Part shown: in pieces, positions 1-6,338 of the stretch
How positions within the stretch are numbered: the first letter of the stretch is position 1
How the letters are laid out: the number at the start of each line of letters is the position of its first letter
Source of the DNA: CANHVK01 sp046304235
Lineage (GTDB): Bacteria; Bacteroidota; Bacteroidia; Flavobacteriales_D; Crocinitomicaceae
DNA length: 11,401 nucleotides
Direction of reading: 5' to 3'
Assembly: GCA_046304235.1 (NCBI GenBank)
Contig: JBKCEW010000123.1
Location: forward strand, 1 to 11,401
Translations under genes and position numbers: made by a program
Notes under the pieces: generated by a model
Databases searched by the model: none
What the model was told of the DNA's origin: nothing
Seen by the model: only the letters and a program-made list of their open reading frames with translations

Positions 1-51
1 AATATCTATTGATTTATATATAGAACGTGTAAGTTTTAATTTTAGTATAGA

Positions 52-564
52 CTAAGCTGAAATTTTTGTCATCTTATCATATAATTTTAATTTGACTCTT
101 TTTATATACACTGGTATGTTTGCCTCTGGAATTTGAGTTTCTTTTGCAATATCTCTACTTGAAGCTTTATTATAATATTTCATAACAATGATTTTACGAT
201 CTTTGTCTTTCAACTCAGAAAGAGATTTTTCTAGTTTTTCATATTTTTCTTCTAACTTCAATTTATCTGCAATTTCGTAATCTGCAATTTCTGAAACTAA
301 AGCTGTATCTTCTCTTTTATATAAAGATTTTTCCTTTCTTTTACTAAAATCAAAACAAAGATTTTTAGTAATCGTTAATAGCCAATTGGTAAAACTCCCT
401 TTCGTACTATCGAATTTCTCGAACTGTAAAAATGCTTTTAGAACCGCATTTTGGGCAATATCTTCTGCCCAAAATTGATCTTGTGCATCTAGTTTTGATT
501 TAGCCATTTGTAAAGCTGAATGATAAGCTTTATTCCAAAATGTAGAAGTATTAATTGATTCCAT
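52..564 (-). CDS. RNA polymerase sigma factor, sigma-70 family (ECF-like)
   Basis: A 170-residue protein with the two-domain layout of ECF sigma factors, which direct core RNA polymerase to a small promoter set. Region 2 spans roughly residues 9-78, with the AEDIAQNAVLKAF helix (33-45), where core binding is expected, and the FTNWLLTITKNLCFDF segment (58-73), equivalent to the -10-reading helix. A charged Lys/Glu linker (about 78-118) precedes region 4 (about 112-163), whose helix-turn-helix SSRDIAKETQIPEANI (135-150) would read the -35 element. The length is normal for the family. The ATG at 564-562 is the first start after a good promoter. It is a lone gene: a terminator separates it from fabG upstream, and no anti-sigma gene starts in the 51 bases after its stop, though one could lie beyond the window. 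The target regulon cannot be told from the sequence. Confidence 0.9.
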   Translation of the reverse strand: MESINTSTFWNKAYHSALQMAKSKLDAQDQFWAEDIAQNAVLKAFLQFEKFDSTKGSFTNWLLTITKNLCFDFSKRKEKSLYKREDTALVSEIADYEIADKLKLEEKYEKLEKSLSELKDKDRKIIVMKYYNKASSRDIAKETQIPEANIPVYIKRVKLKLYDKMTKISA

Positions 565-565
565 G

Positions 566-586
566 ACCTTTATTTTTGATAAAGGT
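566..586 (-). promoter_or_regulatory. Perfect inverted repeat in the sigma-factor 5' UTR
   Basis: Read on the minus strand, ACCTTTAT-CAAAA-ATAAAGGT is a perfect 8-bp stem with a 5-nt loop. It ends one base before the ATG of the sigma gene. With transcription starting near 592, the hairpin makes up most of the untranslated leader. It could limit ribosome access or act as a DNA operator just downstream of +1. The structure is seen directly; the function is inferred. Confidence 0.5.
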
Positions 587-595
587 AAAACCCGA

Positions 596-627
596 AGAAC
601 GTAATCTTTTTACGTATATAAATCAAA
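596..627 (-). promoter_or_regulatory. Promoter of the sigma-factor gene (Bacteroidota type)
   Basis: On the minus strand, TTTG (627-624) is followed by a 20-nt spacer and TACGTTCT (603-596). This fits the Bacteroidota pattern of TTTG near -33 and TAnnTTTG near -7, with the last two bases of the -7 box mismatched. The start site would be about 592, leaving a leader of about 27 nt. Confidence 0.55.
599..615 (-). promoter_or_regulatory. Operator-like palindrome over the -7 box of the sigma gene
   Basis: ACGTAA-TCTTT-TTACGT on the plus strand is a perfect inverted repeat with 6-bp arms and a 5-bp spacer. One arm lies inside the predicted -7 element and the other in the promoter spacer, a position where a dimeric regulator would block polymerase. 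No regulator is identified, and short AT-rich palindromes can arise by chance. Confidence 0.35.
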
Positions 628-640
628 AAAAAGTGTGTTT

Positions 641-672
641 TATAAAAAAGCCTCAACTTATCAGTCGAGGCT
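641..672 (-). terminator. Rho-independent terminator after fabG
   Basis: On the minus strand, AGCCTCGACT-GATA-AGTTGAGGCT forms a 10-bp stem (one G-U pair) with a 4-nt loop, followed directly by a run of T. It lies 23 nt after the fabG stop and isolates the sigma gene from fabG transcription. Confidence 0.9.
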
Positions 673-694
673 CTCAAAATCATTTGTTTATTGA

Positions 695-1441
695 TTACAT
701 CAACATACCCCCACACACGTGTAGTGTTTGTCCTGTAACATAAGCAGACATATCAGAAGCTAAAAATACAGTTGCATTCGCAACGTCTAACGGAGAACCA
801 CCTCTCTTTAAAGGAATTGAATTTCTCCATTCTTGAACTACTTTCTCGTCCAATGCGCCTGTCATTTCTGTTTCGATAAATCCAGGAGCAATCGCGTTGC
901 AACGAATGTTTCTTGAACCTAATTCTTGAGCTACAGACTTAGTAAAACCAATCAATCCCGCTTTTGAAGCTGCATAATTTGCTTGTCCAGCATTACCACT
1001 CACCCCAACTACTGAAGACATATTAATGATAGAACCATACCTAGCTTTTAACATTGGTTTTTGAACCGCTTTTGTTAAGTTGAAAGCAGATTTTAAATTT
1101 GTATTGATTACTTCATCCCATTGTTGCTCAGTCATACGCATCAACAACGTATCTCTTGTGATACCAGCATTATTCACCAAAACATCCACCGTTCCAAATT
1201 CAGCAACAACATCGTCTACTAATTTTTGCGCTTGTTCGAAATCACCAGCATCTGATTTGAATCCTTTAGCAACGCCACCATTCGCAGTTAATTCTGCCTC
1301 TAAAGCTTTTGCTTTTTCTTCTGATGAAATATAAGTAAAAGCAACTTTTGCTCCTTGATTCACACATTCTTCAGCAATTGCTTTTCCAATTCCTCTTGAT
1401 GCTCCGGTAATTAAAACTACCTTGTCTTGTAATAGTTTCAT
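695..1441 (-). CDS. fabG: 3-oxoacyl-[acyl-carrier-protein] reductase FabG
   Basis: A 248-residue classical short-chain dehydrogenase/reductase. It catalyses the NADPH-dependent reduction of 3-oxoacyl-ACP to (R)-3-hydroxyacyl-ACP, the first reduction of each fatty-acid elongation round in the cytoplasm. Visible motifs are the Rossmann nucleotide loop GASRGIG (13-19), NNAG (90-93), and the catalytic set Asn115 (INTNLKS), Ser143 (NMSS), Tyr156 and Lys160 (YAASK). PGFIETEM follows the active site, and the C-terminus ends in GGMLM, close to the GGMYMV ending of E. coli FabG. Length and start (ATG at 1441) match the family. It is not next to other fab genes. It has its own -7 element upstream and a strong terminator downstream, so it is probably monocistronic. 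An acetoacetyl-CoA reductase (PhaB-like) role is possible from sequence but less likely. Confidence 0.93.
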   Translation of the reverse strand: MKLLQDKVVLITGASRGIGKAIAEECVNQGAKVAFTYISSEEKAKALEAELTANGGVAKGFKSDAGDFEQAQKLVDDVVAEFGTVDVLVNNAGITRDTLLMRMTEQQWDEVINTNLKSAFNLTKAVQKPMLKARYGSIINMSSVVGVSGNAGQANYAASKAGLIGFTKSVAQELGSRNIRCNAIAPGFIETEMTGALDEKVVQEWRNSIPLKRGGSPLDVANATVFLASDMSAYVTGQTLHVCGGMLM

Positions 1442-1506
1442 AGGTATATAAATTGTTTTTAAAACTTGCGATATTAATTATTCACTTCTCAAATCTCCTC
1501 AAGTCG

Positions 1507-1514
1507 CAAAGATA
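1507..1514 (-). promoter_or_regulatory. -7 element of the fabG promoter
   Basis: TATCTTTG on the minus strand is a full match to the Bacteroidota -7 consensus TAnnTTTG. It lies in the 101-nt gap between the transporter gene and fabG and predicts a leader of about 60 nt. No clear TTTG is found at -33, so the call rests on the -7 box. The gap shows no terminator for the transporter operon, so some read-through into fabG is possible. Confidence 0.55.
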
Positions 1515-1542
1515 AGGATTTTCATTTAGTTGAGTATGATTC

Positions 1543-2814
1543 TTACTCTTCTGTGTAATTCAACTCTTTACCATAAGTTTCATCCAAGAAATAAAGTGCG
1601 ATAAAACCGATTACGATAATGATAGCACCTGCTACTTGTGTAGCAAGAATTTTGTCATCCGCAAATATATAAATCAATCCATCCAACATAAAAGAAATCA
1701 ATATAGTTGAAGCTCTTACAAAATTCGGAGCCGTTGTCGCTACAGTGGCGCGTATATTAGTACCGAATAACTCAGAAGCTGCACTGATAAACACGGCCCA
1801 ATATCCGGTTGCGAATCCGATAAATCCTACTACTGAATAAAAAGCAACAACAGATTGTTTTGCTACTGTAAAATATAGGATAACACCAATTACGGTCATA
1901 CTTAAAAATAACGCCAATGACTTTTTTCGAGATTTCAACCATTGACTCAATAATCCTGAAACGACATCTCCTAAGGTAATTCCAGCATAGGCAAACATGA
2001 TTGATTTTCCTGCGGAAATACTGTCTTTTGGTAATCCGAAAGCGGTAGCATATTCAGGCGAAAATAATACCAACGTTCCCATTACATACCAAACAGGTAC
2101 GGTAGTAAAAATGATACAAAAGTATTTTTTAAGGTTTTGTTTCGACCTAAATAACATCAACATATCCCCTTTTTTGATGCTATCATCTTCTTTCACTTTA
2201 TCAAACATTCCAGATTCAAAAACACCAATACGCAACAATAACAAAGCCAATCCCATACCGCCACCTAAATAGAATGAATATCGCCAATTTGTAATAACAT
2301 CTCCCATAAAACCTGCTACAACAGCACCAAAAACACCTACTGTTGCCACAATCGTAGCGCCATATCCTCTTTTCTCTTTCGACATACTTTCACTCACTAG
2401 GGTAATTCCAGCTCCTAATTCACCAGCTAAACCAAAACCAGAAACAAAGCGTAAAACTTTGTATAATTCAACACTATTGATCATTCCGTTAAGAATATTA
2501 GCAATCGAATAGGTTAAAATAGAACCAAATAATACAGATAATCTTCCTTTTTTATCTCCTAGAATACCCCAAAAGATACCACCAACTAACATTCCAGCCA
2601 TTTGCCAGTTTAATAGTTGTTTTCCAAATTTTGAGTTTAAAGTTTCTCTTGCTACCTCGGTCAGTGCAGGATATTGAATACGTAAAATCTCTTTCAAACT
2701 TTCCGTACGTTCTACCCCAAAGAGCAGTAAGTCGTAGATATCTACAAAATACCCTAATGAAGCTACAATTACTGGTAATGCTAGTAACTTATTTGTATTA
2801 TTTGTTTGATTCAT
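1543..2814 (-). CDS. MFS transporter (metabolite:H+ symporter-like)
   Basis: A 423-residue polytopic inner-membrane protein with the usual 12-helix length of the major facilitator superfamily. The first helix carries acidic residues in GYFVDIYDLLLF (Asp25, Asp28). A loop of about 35 residues follows, and the loop 2-3 signature GDKKGR (86-91) is clear. GFGLAGELGAGITLVSE (126-142) followed by KEKRG resembles the helix-4 GGE-G motif of metabolite:H+ symporters (ShiA/ProP-like) and related sugar porters. The substrate cannot be read from the sequence; small organic acids, amino-acid-like solutes or sugars are all possible. It is the last gene of the four-gene run. Its ATG overlaps the stop of the DUF2079 gene as ATGA (2814-2811), which implies translational coupling, so its substrate may be a product or precursor of the envelope reactions encoded upstream. 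Confidence 0.85.
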   Translation of the reverse strand: MNQTNNTNKLLALPVIVASLGYFVDIYDLLLFGVERTESLKEILRIQYPALTEVARETLNSKFGKQLLNWQMAGMLVGGIFWGILGDKKGRLSVLFGSILTYSIANILNGMINSVELYKVLRFVSGFGLAGELGAGITLVSESMSKEKRGYGATIVATVGVFGAVVAGFMGDVITNWRYSFYLGGGMGLALLLLRIGVFESGMFDKVKEDDSIKKGDMLMLFRSKQNLKKYFCIIFTTVPVWYVMGTLVLFSPEYATAFGLPKDSISAGKSIMFAYAGITLGDVVSGLLSQWLKSRKKSLALFLSMTVIGVILYFTVAKQSVVAFYSVVGFIGFATGYWAVFISAASELFGTNIRATVATTAPNFVRASTILISFMLDGLIYIFADDKILATQVAGAIIIVIGFIALYFLDETYGKELNYTEE

Positions 2815-4268
2815 TTCTTAAATTTCTTTTTAAATATAATTAAAGTTTTATCAGAATAAGCAATTCTAAATGAAGAATCTAATTTAAACTTTTTAATTTC
2901 ATTATTGTATTCTTCTTGCGTTAAAGGATAGCTAAACCCTTCTTTTTTAGTTAACACGATCGTTGTAGCATCTTTCACAATCGGAAAGTGATAAATTTTA
3001 TTTCTAAAAGCTAAATGAGGAACAAAATTAGTAACAGCCGAAACCGATTCTCCATCCCCTAACGTTTCAAATACTTTATTCAATTTAGAATATTGAAATT
3101 CAGATTGATAATGTTCTTTTGCGAAAAGGTTGTTATTTTTTTCATTGTACCATTTTGATTTTCGACTATACATCGTTTGAATGGTACTCAGAATTGTTGT
3201 AGTTAAAACAATCAAGGGAATAATATATCTAAACTTATAAAACTTGAAAGTCAACTCTAGAATAACCAAACTGATAACAGGAACTAATTCAATTGAATAT
3301 TGATTATTAATTCCCCAAAAACCATAGTCATTTGAAAGAAATTTAATCGCTAATATTGGAAATAAAATAATTAAATAAAGGGGTCTTAAAAAAAATGCAA
3401 TTCCGCCTGAAAATAAGATCATTAAAAGCGTTTCTAGCTTAATTCCATCATAGATTGAATCTATTTTATTTCCTATAAATACGTTCCAAAATTCAATCGG
3501 TTTAGTAAAAATAAATGTTAACATTTCCGATGGCGAACTACCTATTAATTCATATCTTTTTAATTGTAAATTAGATCCCGTTTTTTGAAGAGCAGGCATT
3601 ACAATTAAAATAATTAATAAGACATAAACAACACAAATGAATAATTGTATATACTGTAAATAATTATTTTTCAAAGAGTACAACTTCTCTTTTATTATGT
3701 AGGTGAGTATGATAAAAAACAAGAAAATTCCAAATACTTCAATTGTCAATAGTATAAAAAATAAAAAAAAGAAAGCATATTTCGGATTGTCTTTGAAATA
3801 ATAAATAAACCAAGGAATGCACATTGCCCCTATCACATTCATGTGAAAATCAAAGGAAAGAGCAGAATAAATTCCCCAAATGGATAAAAAATGAATTACG
3901 AAAATCAAAGCAATCCGACGTTCAAACTTATATTTATCGATAGCAATCTTGTGAATACCAACAGCACCAAAAAGAATAAATAATACTTGTATCACTAACA
4001 AGGTGTAAGAACCAAAAAGGTATCTAAGAGGGGCAAATAAAATTAGAATCGGAGAAAAATGAGTAGCCAAAAAAGGATACGTTTGTCCAGTTAAATCAAG
4101 AGTATAAATCGCATTATGTCCAGTAGAGAAAAAATAAAGCGCCTGATTAAACATCCCTAAATCTAAAGCATAAGTACGAAAGCTAAAATGATTCACAAGC
4201 GATAACACACAGTAAATCAGAAGAAAACTGACTAAAACTAAGATTAGAGAATAATTTCGTTTTATCAC
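2811..4268 (-). CDS. DUF2079 polytopic membrane protein, GT-C glycosyltransferase-like
   Basis: A 485-residue integral membrane protein with about ten hydrophobic segments and a short C-terminal soluble part (from about residue 380). After the first helix it has LDLGMFNQ (35-42) and, further on, THFSPILILFAP (69-80). The D-x-G-x-F-x-Q plus HFSP pattern is the hallmark of the DUF2079 family. The acidic residue after the first helix (Asp36) sits where GT-C enzymes, which use lipid-linked sugars, place a catalytic acid; a transferase role is inference. The start is GTG at 4268-4266, only 2 nt after the stop of the lipoprotein gene. The next in-frame Met (residue 39) would delete helix 1 and the DLG motif. 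The stop overlaps the transporter start. The codon use is AT-rich like its neighbours, with no sign of transfer. Confidence 0.75.
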   Translation of the reverse strand: MIKRNYSLILVLVSFLLIYCVLSLVNHFSFRTYALDLGMFNQALYFFSTGHNAIYTLDLTGQTYPFLATHFSPILILFAPLRYLFGSYTLLVIQVLFILFGAVGIHKIAIDKYKFERRIALIFVIHFLSIWGIYSALSFDFHMNVIGAMCIPWFIYYFKDNPKYAFFFLFFILLTIEVFGIFLFFIILTYIIKEKLYSLKNNYLQYIQLFICVVYVLLIILIVMPALQKTGSNLQLKRYELIGSSPSEMLTFIFTKPIEFWNVFIGNKIDSIYDGIKLETLLMILFSGGIAFFLRPLYLIILFPILAIKFLSNDYGFWGINNQYSIELVPVISLVILELTFKFYKFRYIIPLIVLTTTILSTIQTMYSRKSKWYNEKNNNLFAKEHYQSEFQYSKLNKVFETLGDGESVSAVTNFVPHLAFRNKIYHFPIVKDATTIVLTKKEGFSYPLTQEEYNNEIKKFKLDSSFRIAYSDKTLIIFKKKFKK

Positions 4269-4270
4269 AA

Positions 4271-5134
4271 TTACTTAAATTTAAAGCCAATTACATTGGG
4301 TAAAGGCCAAAAATGGTCATTTTTATCTGTTGGATAGGTATTAGATACATAGCTACCAACAAACTCAATTTTTTTGCTGGGTGTATTCAAATAAACACTG
4401 GTTTCAGGTCCTCCCTCTAAATACATGGTCAATCCCAATTGAAAAGGCATTTGTTTTAAAAATCGAACCATATCTTGATGATAATAAGGAGATCGTGTAA
4501 AAATGATATACACATGATTTTTATTATCCTCCCCCATCACTAACATGCTACATGATTGTTTTTTACGTTTCCAATCCATCTCTATACCTTGACAATCTAA
4601 TAAACGCATTCCTTGAAAACAGGCTTGTTGATTCGTAAATTGAAATTTAGGTTCACACTTCCAATCAATTAAATCAATTCGCTGATTTTGAATGTAGCAT
4701 ATTCCATTGTAATAAGTGTTAATTTGTGAATTATTTAATTTATTATCTGATTTCATAAACCCCTTACTTACCAATGGTTTTGCTAAATCATACATCCCTG
4801 CATTAATAGTCAATTGGAAATCAAATGTATCTGCCCATTCTTTAACCGTTTTACTAACACTATCATTCGCAGTCGCCATTTTCAGATAAGCTTCAACACT
4901 ATCTTTGTTTAAACGAATAATTGACAATTTAGAATCACCTAAAATGGATTTTTTTGGAGCGTCTACTTGCATAAAAAAGACACCTTTTGCGATATGCTCC
5001 CATTCGTTTACAGATTCATTCTGCTGACTATTACAGCTTGAATTTACTAGTAATAAGAATAAAAAAATAAAAAAAGACTTGATGTAATTATTTATTCCAA
5101 TCAAAACGTTTTTCTTTATAAGGAAATATATCAT
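4271..5134 (-). CDS. Phosphodiester glycosidase family (NAGPA/DUF2233) lipoprotein
   Basis: A protein of about 287 residues that resembles the family of human NAGPA and bacterial DUF2233/YigE proteins, which cleave sugar-phosphodiester bonds such as GlcNAc-1-P caps. The core reads LTINAGMYD, then SKGFM, then QACFQGMRLLDC, and near the end MYLEGGPETSVYLN, corresponding to the family's NAGMF and DGGGSS-type blocks. A hydrophobic stretch ending in LLLVNSSC followed by NSQQ is a lipoprotein signal peptide, placing it in the periplasm or outer membrane. The start is uncertain. The only nearby ATG (5134) overlaps the upstream gene by 47 nt. A TTG at 5104 would give a more typical 24-residue signal peptide, and a GTG at 5143 is also in frame. 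The next gene starts 2 nt after its stop. The substrate is unknown. Confidence 0.75.
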   Translation of the reverse strand: MIYFLIKKNVLIGINNYIKSFFIFLFLLLVNSSCNSQQNESVNEWEHIAKGVFFMQVDAPKKSILGDSKLSIIRLNKDSVEAYLKMATANDSVSKTVKEWADTFDFQLTINAGMYDLAKPLVSKGFMKSDNKLNNSQINTYYNGICYIQNQRIDLIDWKCEPKFQFTNQQACFQGMRLLDCQGIEMDWKRKKQSCSMLVMGEDNKNHVYIIFTRSPYYHQDMVRFLKQMPFQLGLTMYLEGGPETSVYLNTPSKKIEFVGSYVSNTYPTDKNDHFWPLPNVIGFKFK

Positions 5135-6203
5135 ATAATTCACCTGAATAATAAAACTCGTACGCTATGGCTCCAAAAGAATGCGGTTTATCATAGATTT
5201 TAATCGTTGAACCACCTACTCTAGGATTACGTTTTGGTTTGGATTGCGGATAACCAACATTAAACAAAGTAGCTAAAATTTCGGGTCTATCATCAATCGG
5301 AAATCCTGCTTTTTCCCATTGCACTTTTACTTGTTTCAAGAATATTGCCGCATACATGTAAGAGTAATAGTGGTTTTTATAATCAACTAACCTTTTCACT
5401 CGTTCATTTATTGGATTATCTGTTTTGAAATCAAGTAAATGAACATATTTATCACCTAAATAATAAATTGATTTAGGATCATGTAAATTTTTCTCAATAT
5501 CAATTGCTGTTTGTTCTTTTATACCAGTAACTCCCAAAGAAAATTGAGATTCAACGGTTAAAATTTTCAAAGGGCCGATCCATTTTTTATAAGCCTCACG
5601 CTTCGAGTTAAAAAGACGAATCTGTTCACCAACCAAACAAGAAACGATCAGTCTCGATTCTACTCCAGTCAATTCAGCAACTGAATCAATCAGTTTTTTA
5701 TCTTTGGCACATGCAATTTTAAAGTCTTGCCATTCAGAAATATTCATCCAATCAAAGATACTTCCTTTGACCTGTTTTCTAGGTAATTTATACCTGCTCT
5801 TTAAATAGTTTTTAACTTCATTTTTATATGCATTGTTTTTGTTTAAATACATTTCAACAGCAAAAATCATCTTTCGTGTTTCCACTTCATTTTTTCCTTT
5901 TAAATAAGCATCCATGATGTATTTTGCATTTTGAGGAGCGTATTTATTTAATATCAAAATACGATGTAAATTATCAAAATTTTCTTTTTCTTGTTTATTT
6001 GATTTGATTTTGAAAGATTGGTTGTATTTATCTCTAATTTCTTGAAAATAACGGTCATTTTGATCTATAGCACCACTATCATTAGTTAATTTTAATTTCA
6101 TAGCAATGTAAGTGCCACTCATAAAAAAGCCAATGATAGCAAACAAAAAAAGAAATGAAAAAAATGGATACTTAAACCACTTCTTTGAAAATAATTTTCG
6201 CAT
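5088..6203 (-). CDS. Membrane-anchored protein with lytic-transglycosylase-like domain
   Basis: A 371-residue protein from ATG 6203 (a TTG two codons earlier is also open). A basic N-terminus and one hydrophobic helix (about residues 13-35) anchor it, with the rest probably periplasmic. The C-terminal half has the order of motifs seen in lysozyme-like transglycosylases: GVESRLIVSCLVGEQIR with a candidate catalytic Glu193, then SQFSLGVTG (219-227) where GLMQ-type residues lie, then a YYSYMYAAIFLKQV helix and ATLFNVGYP (311-319), resembling the YNAG motif. Members of this fold cut peptidoglycan glycan strands. The match is by motif pattern only; it also recalls the poorly characterised DUF1402 group. 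The N-terminal 35-150 region is Lys/Asn-rich and helical with no family I recognise. First gene of the envelope operon. Confidence 0.6.
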   Translation of the reverse strand: MRKLFSKKWFKYPFFSFLFLFAIIGFFMSGTYIAMKLKLTNDSGAIDQNDRYFQEIRDKYNQSFKIKSNKQEKENFDNLHRILILNKYAPQNAKYIMDAYLKGKNEVETRKMIFAVEMYLNKNNAYKNEVKNYLKSRYKLPRKQVKGSIFDWMNISEWQDFKIACAKDKKLIDSVAELTGVESRLIVSCLVGEQIRLFNSKREAYKKWIGPLKILTVESQFSLGVTGIKEQTAIDIEKNLHDPKSIYYLGDKYVHLLDFKTDNPINERVKRLVDYKNHYYSYMYAAIFLKQVKVQWEKAGFPIDDRPEILATLFNVGYPQSKPKRNPRVGGSTIKIYDKPHSFGAIAYEFYYSGELYDIFPYKEKRFDWNK

Positions 6204-6287
6204 ATTCAAAATTTTGAGCGAAGTTAATTAATTTGTTTTGTTCATAAATAAATTTCTATAAACCTGATGAGCTTGCTGATTATCTTT

Positions 6288-6295
6288 TAACTTTG
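6288..6295 (+). promoter_or_regulatory. pyrG: -7 element of the pyrG promoter
   Basis: TAACTTTG matches the Bacteroidota TAnnTTTG consensus fully. Transcription should start near 6297-6301, inside ACCCC, giving a leader of only about 21-25 nt. The -33 region is poor: CTG at 6264-6266 with a 21-nt spacer is the best candidate. Confidence 0.6.
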
Positions 6296-6308
6296 CACCC
6301 CGTAGTTA

Positions 6309-6338
6309 CAAAAGTAAATTTATGTCAAATTCTACCAA
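6309..6338 (-). promoter_or_regulatory. Candidate promoter of the leftward envelope operon
   Basis: On the minus strand, TTG (6338-6336), a 19-nt spacer and TACTTTTG (6316-6309) fit TTG-N(17-23)-TAnnTTTG exactly. Its upstream half lies inside the first codons of pyrG. Transcription would start near 6305 and leave a leader of about 100 nt before the ATG at 6203. It faces the pyrG promoter, so the two would compete. Confidence 0.45.

Noticed and set aside
1..51. Possible anti-sigma gene after the sigma factor
   Set aside because: No minus-strand start codon or coding signal is visible in these 51 bases; any such gene would be outside the window.
1080..1334. Open plus-strand frame of 84 codons opposite fabG
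   Set aside because: It is fully antisense to a gene with complete catalytic motifs, has a composition expected of a shadow frame, and has no family resemblance. The same holds for the open frames opposite the transporter (1997-2272, 2631-2843), pyrG (7019-7246, 7317-7727), yidC (7724-7993, 8087-8311) and the dehydrogenase (9862-10062).
1446..1513. Inverted TTGCGA / TCGCAA pair in the fabG upstream region
   Set aside because: The arms are only 6 bp, more than 30 nt apart, and one overlaps the -7 element, so a stable or meaningful structure is unlikely.
1530..1550. GAGTA...TACTC hairpin at the end of the transporter gene as a terminator
   Set aside because: It has a 5-bp AT-containing stem, overlaps the stop codon and lacks a T-run on the minus strand.
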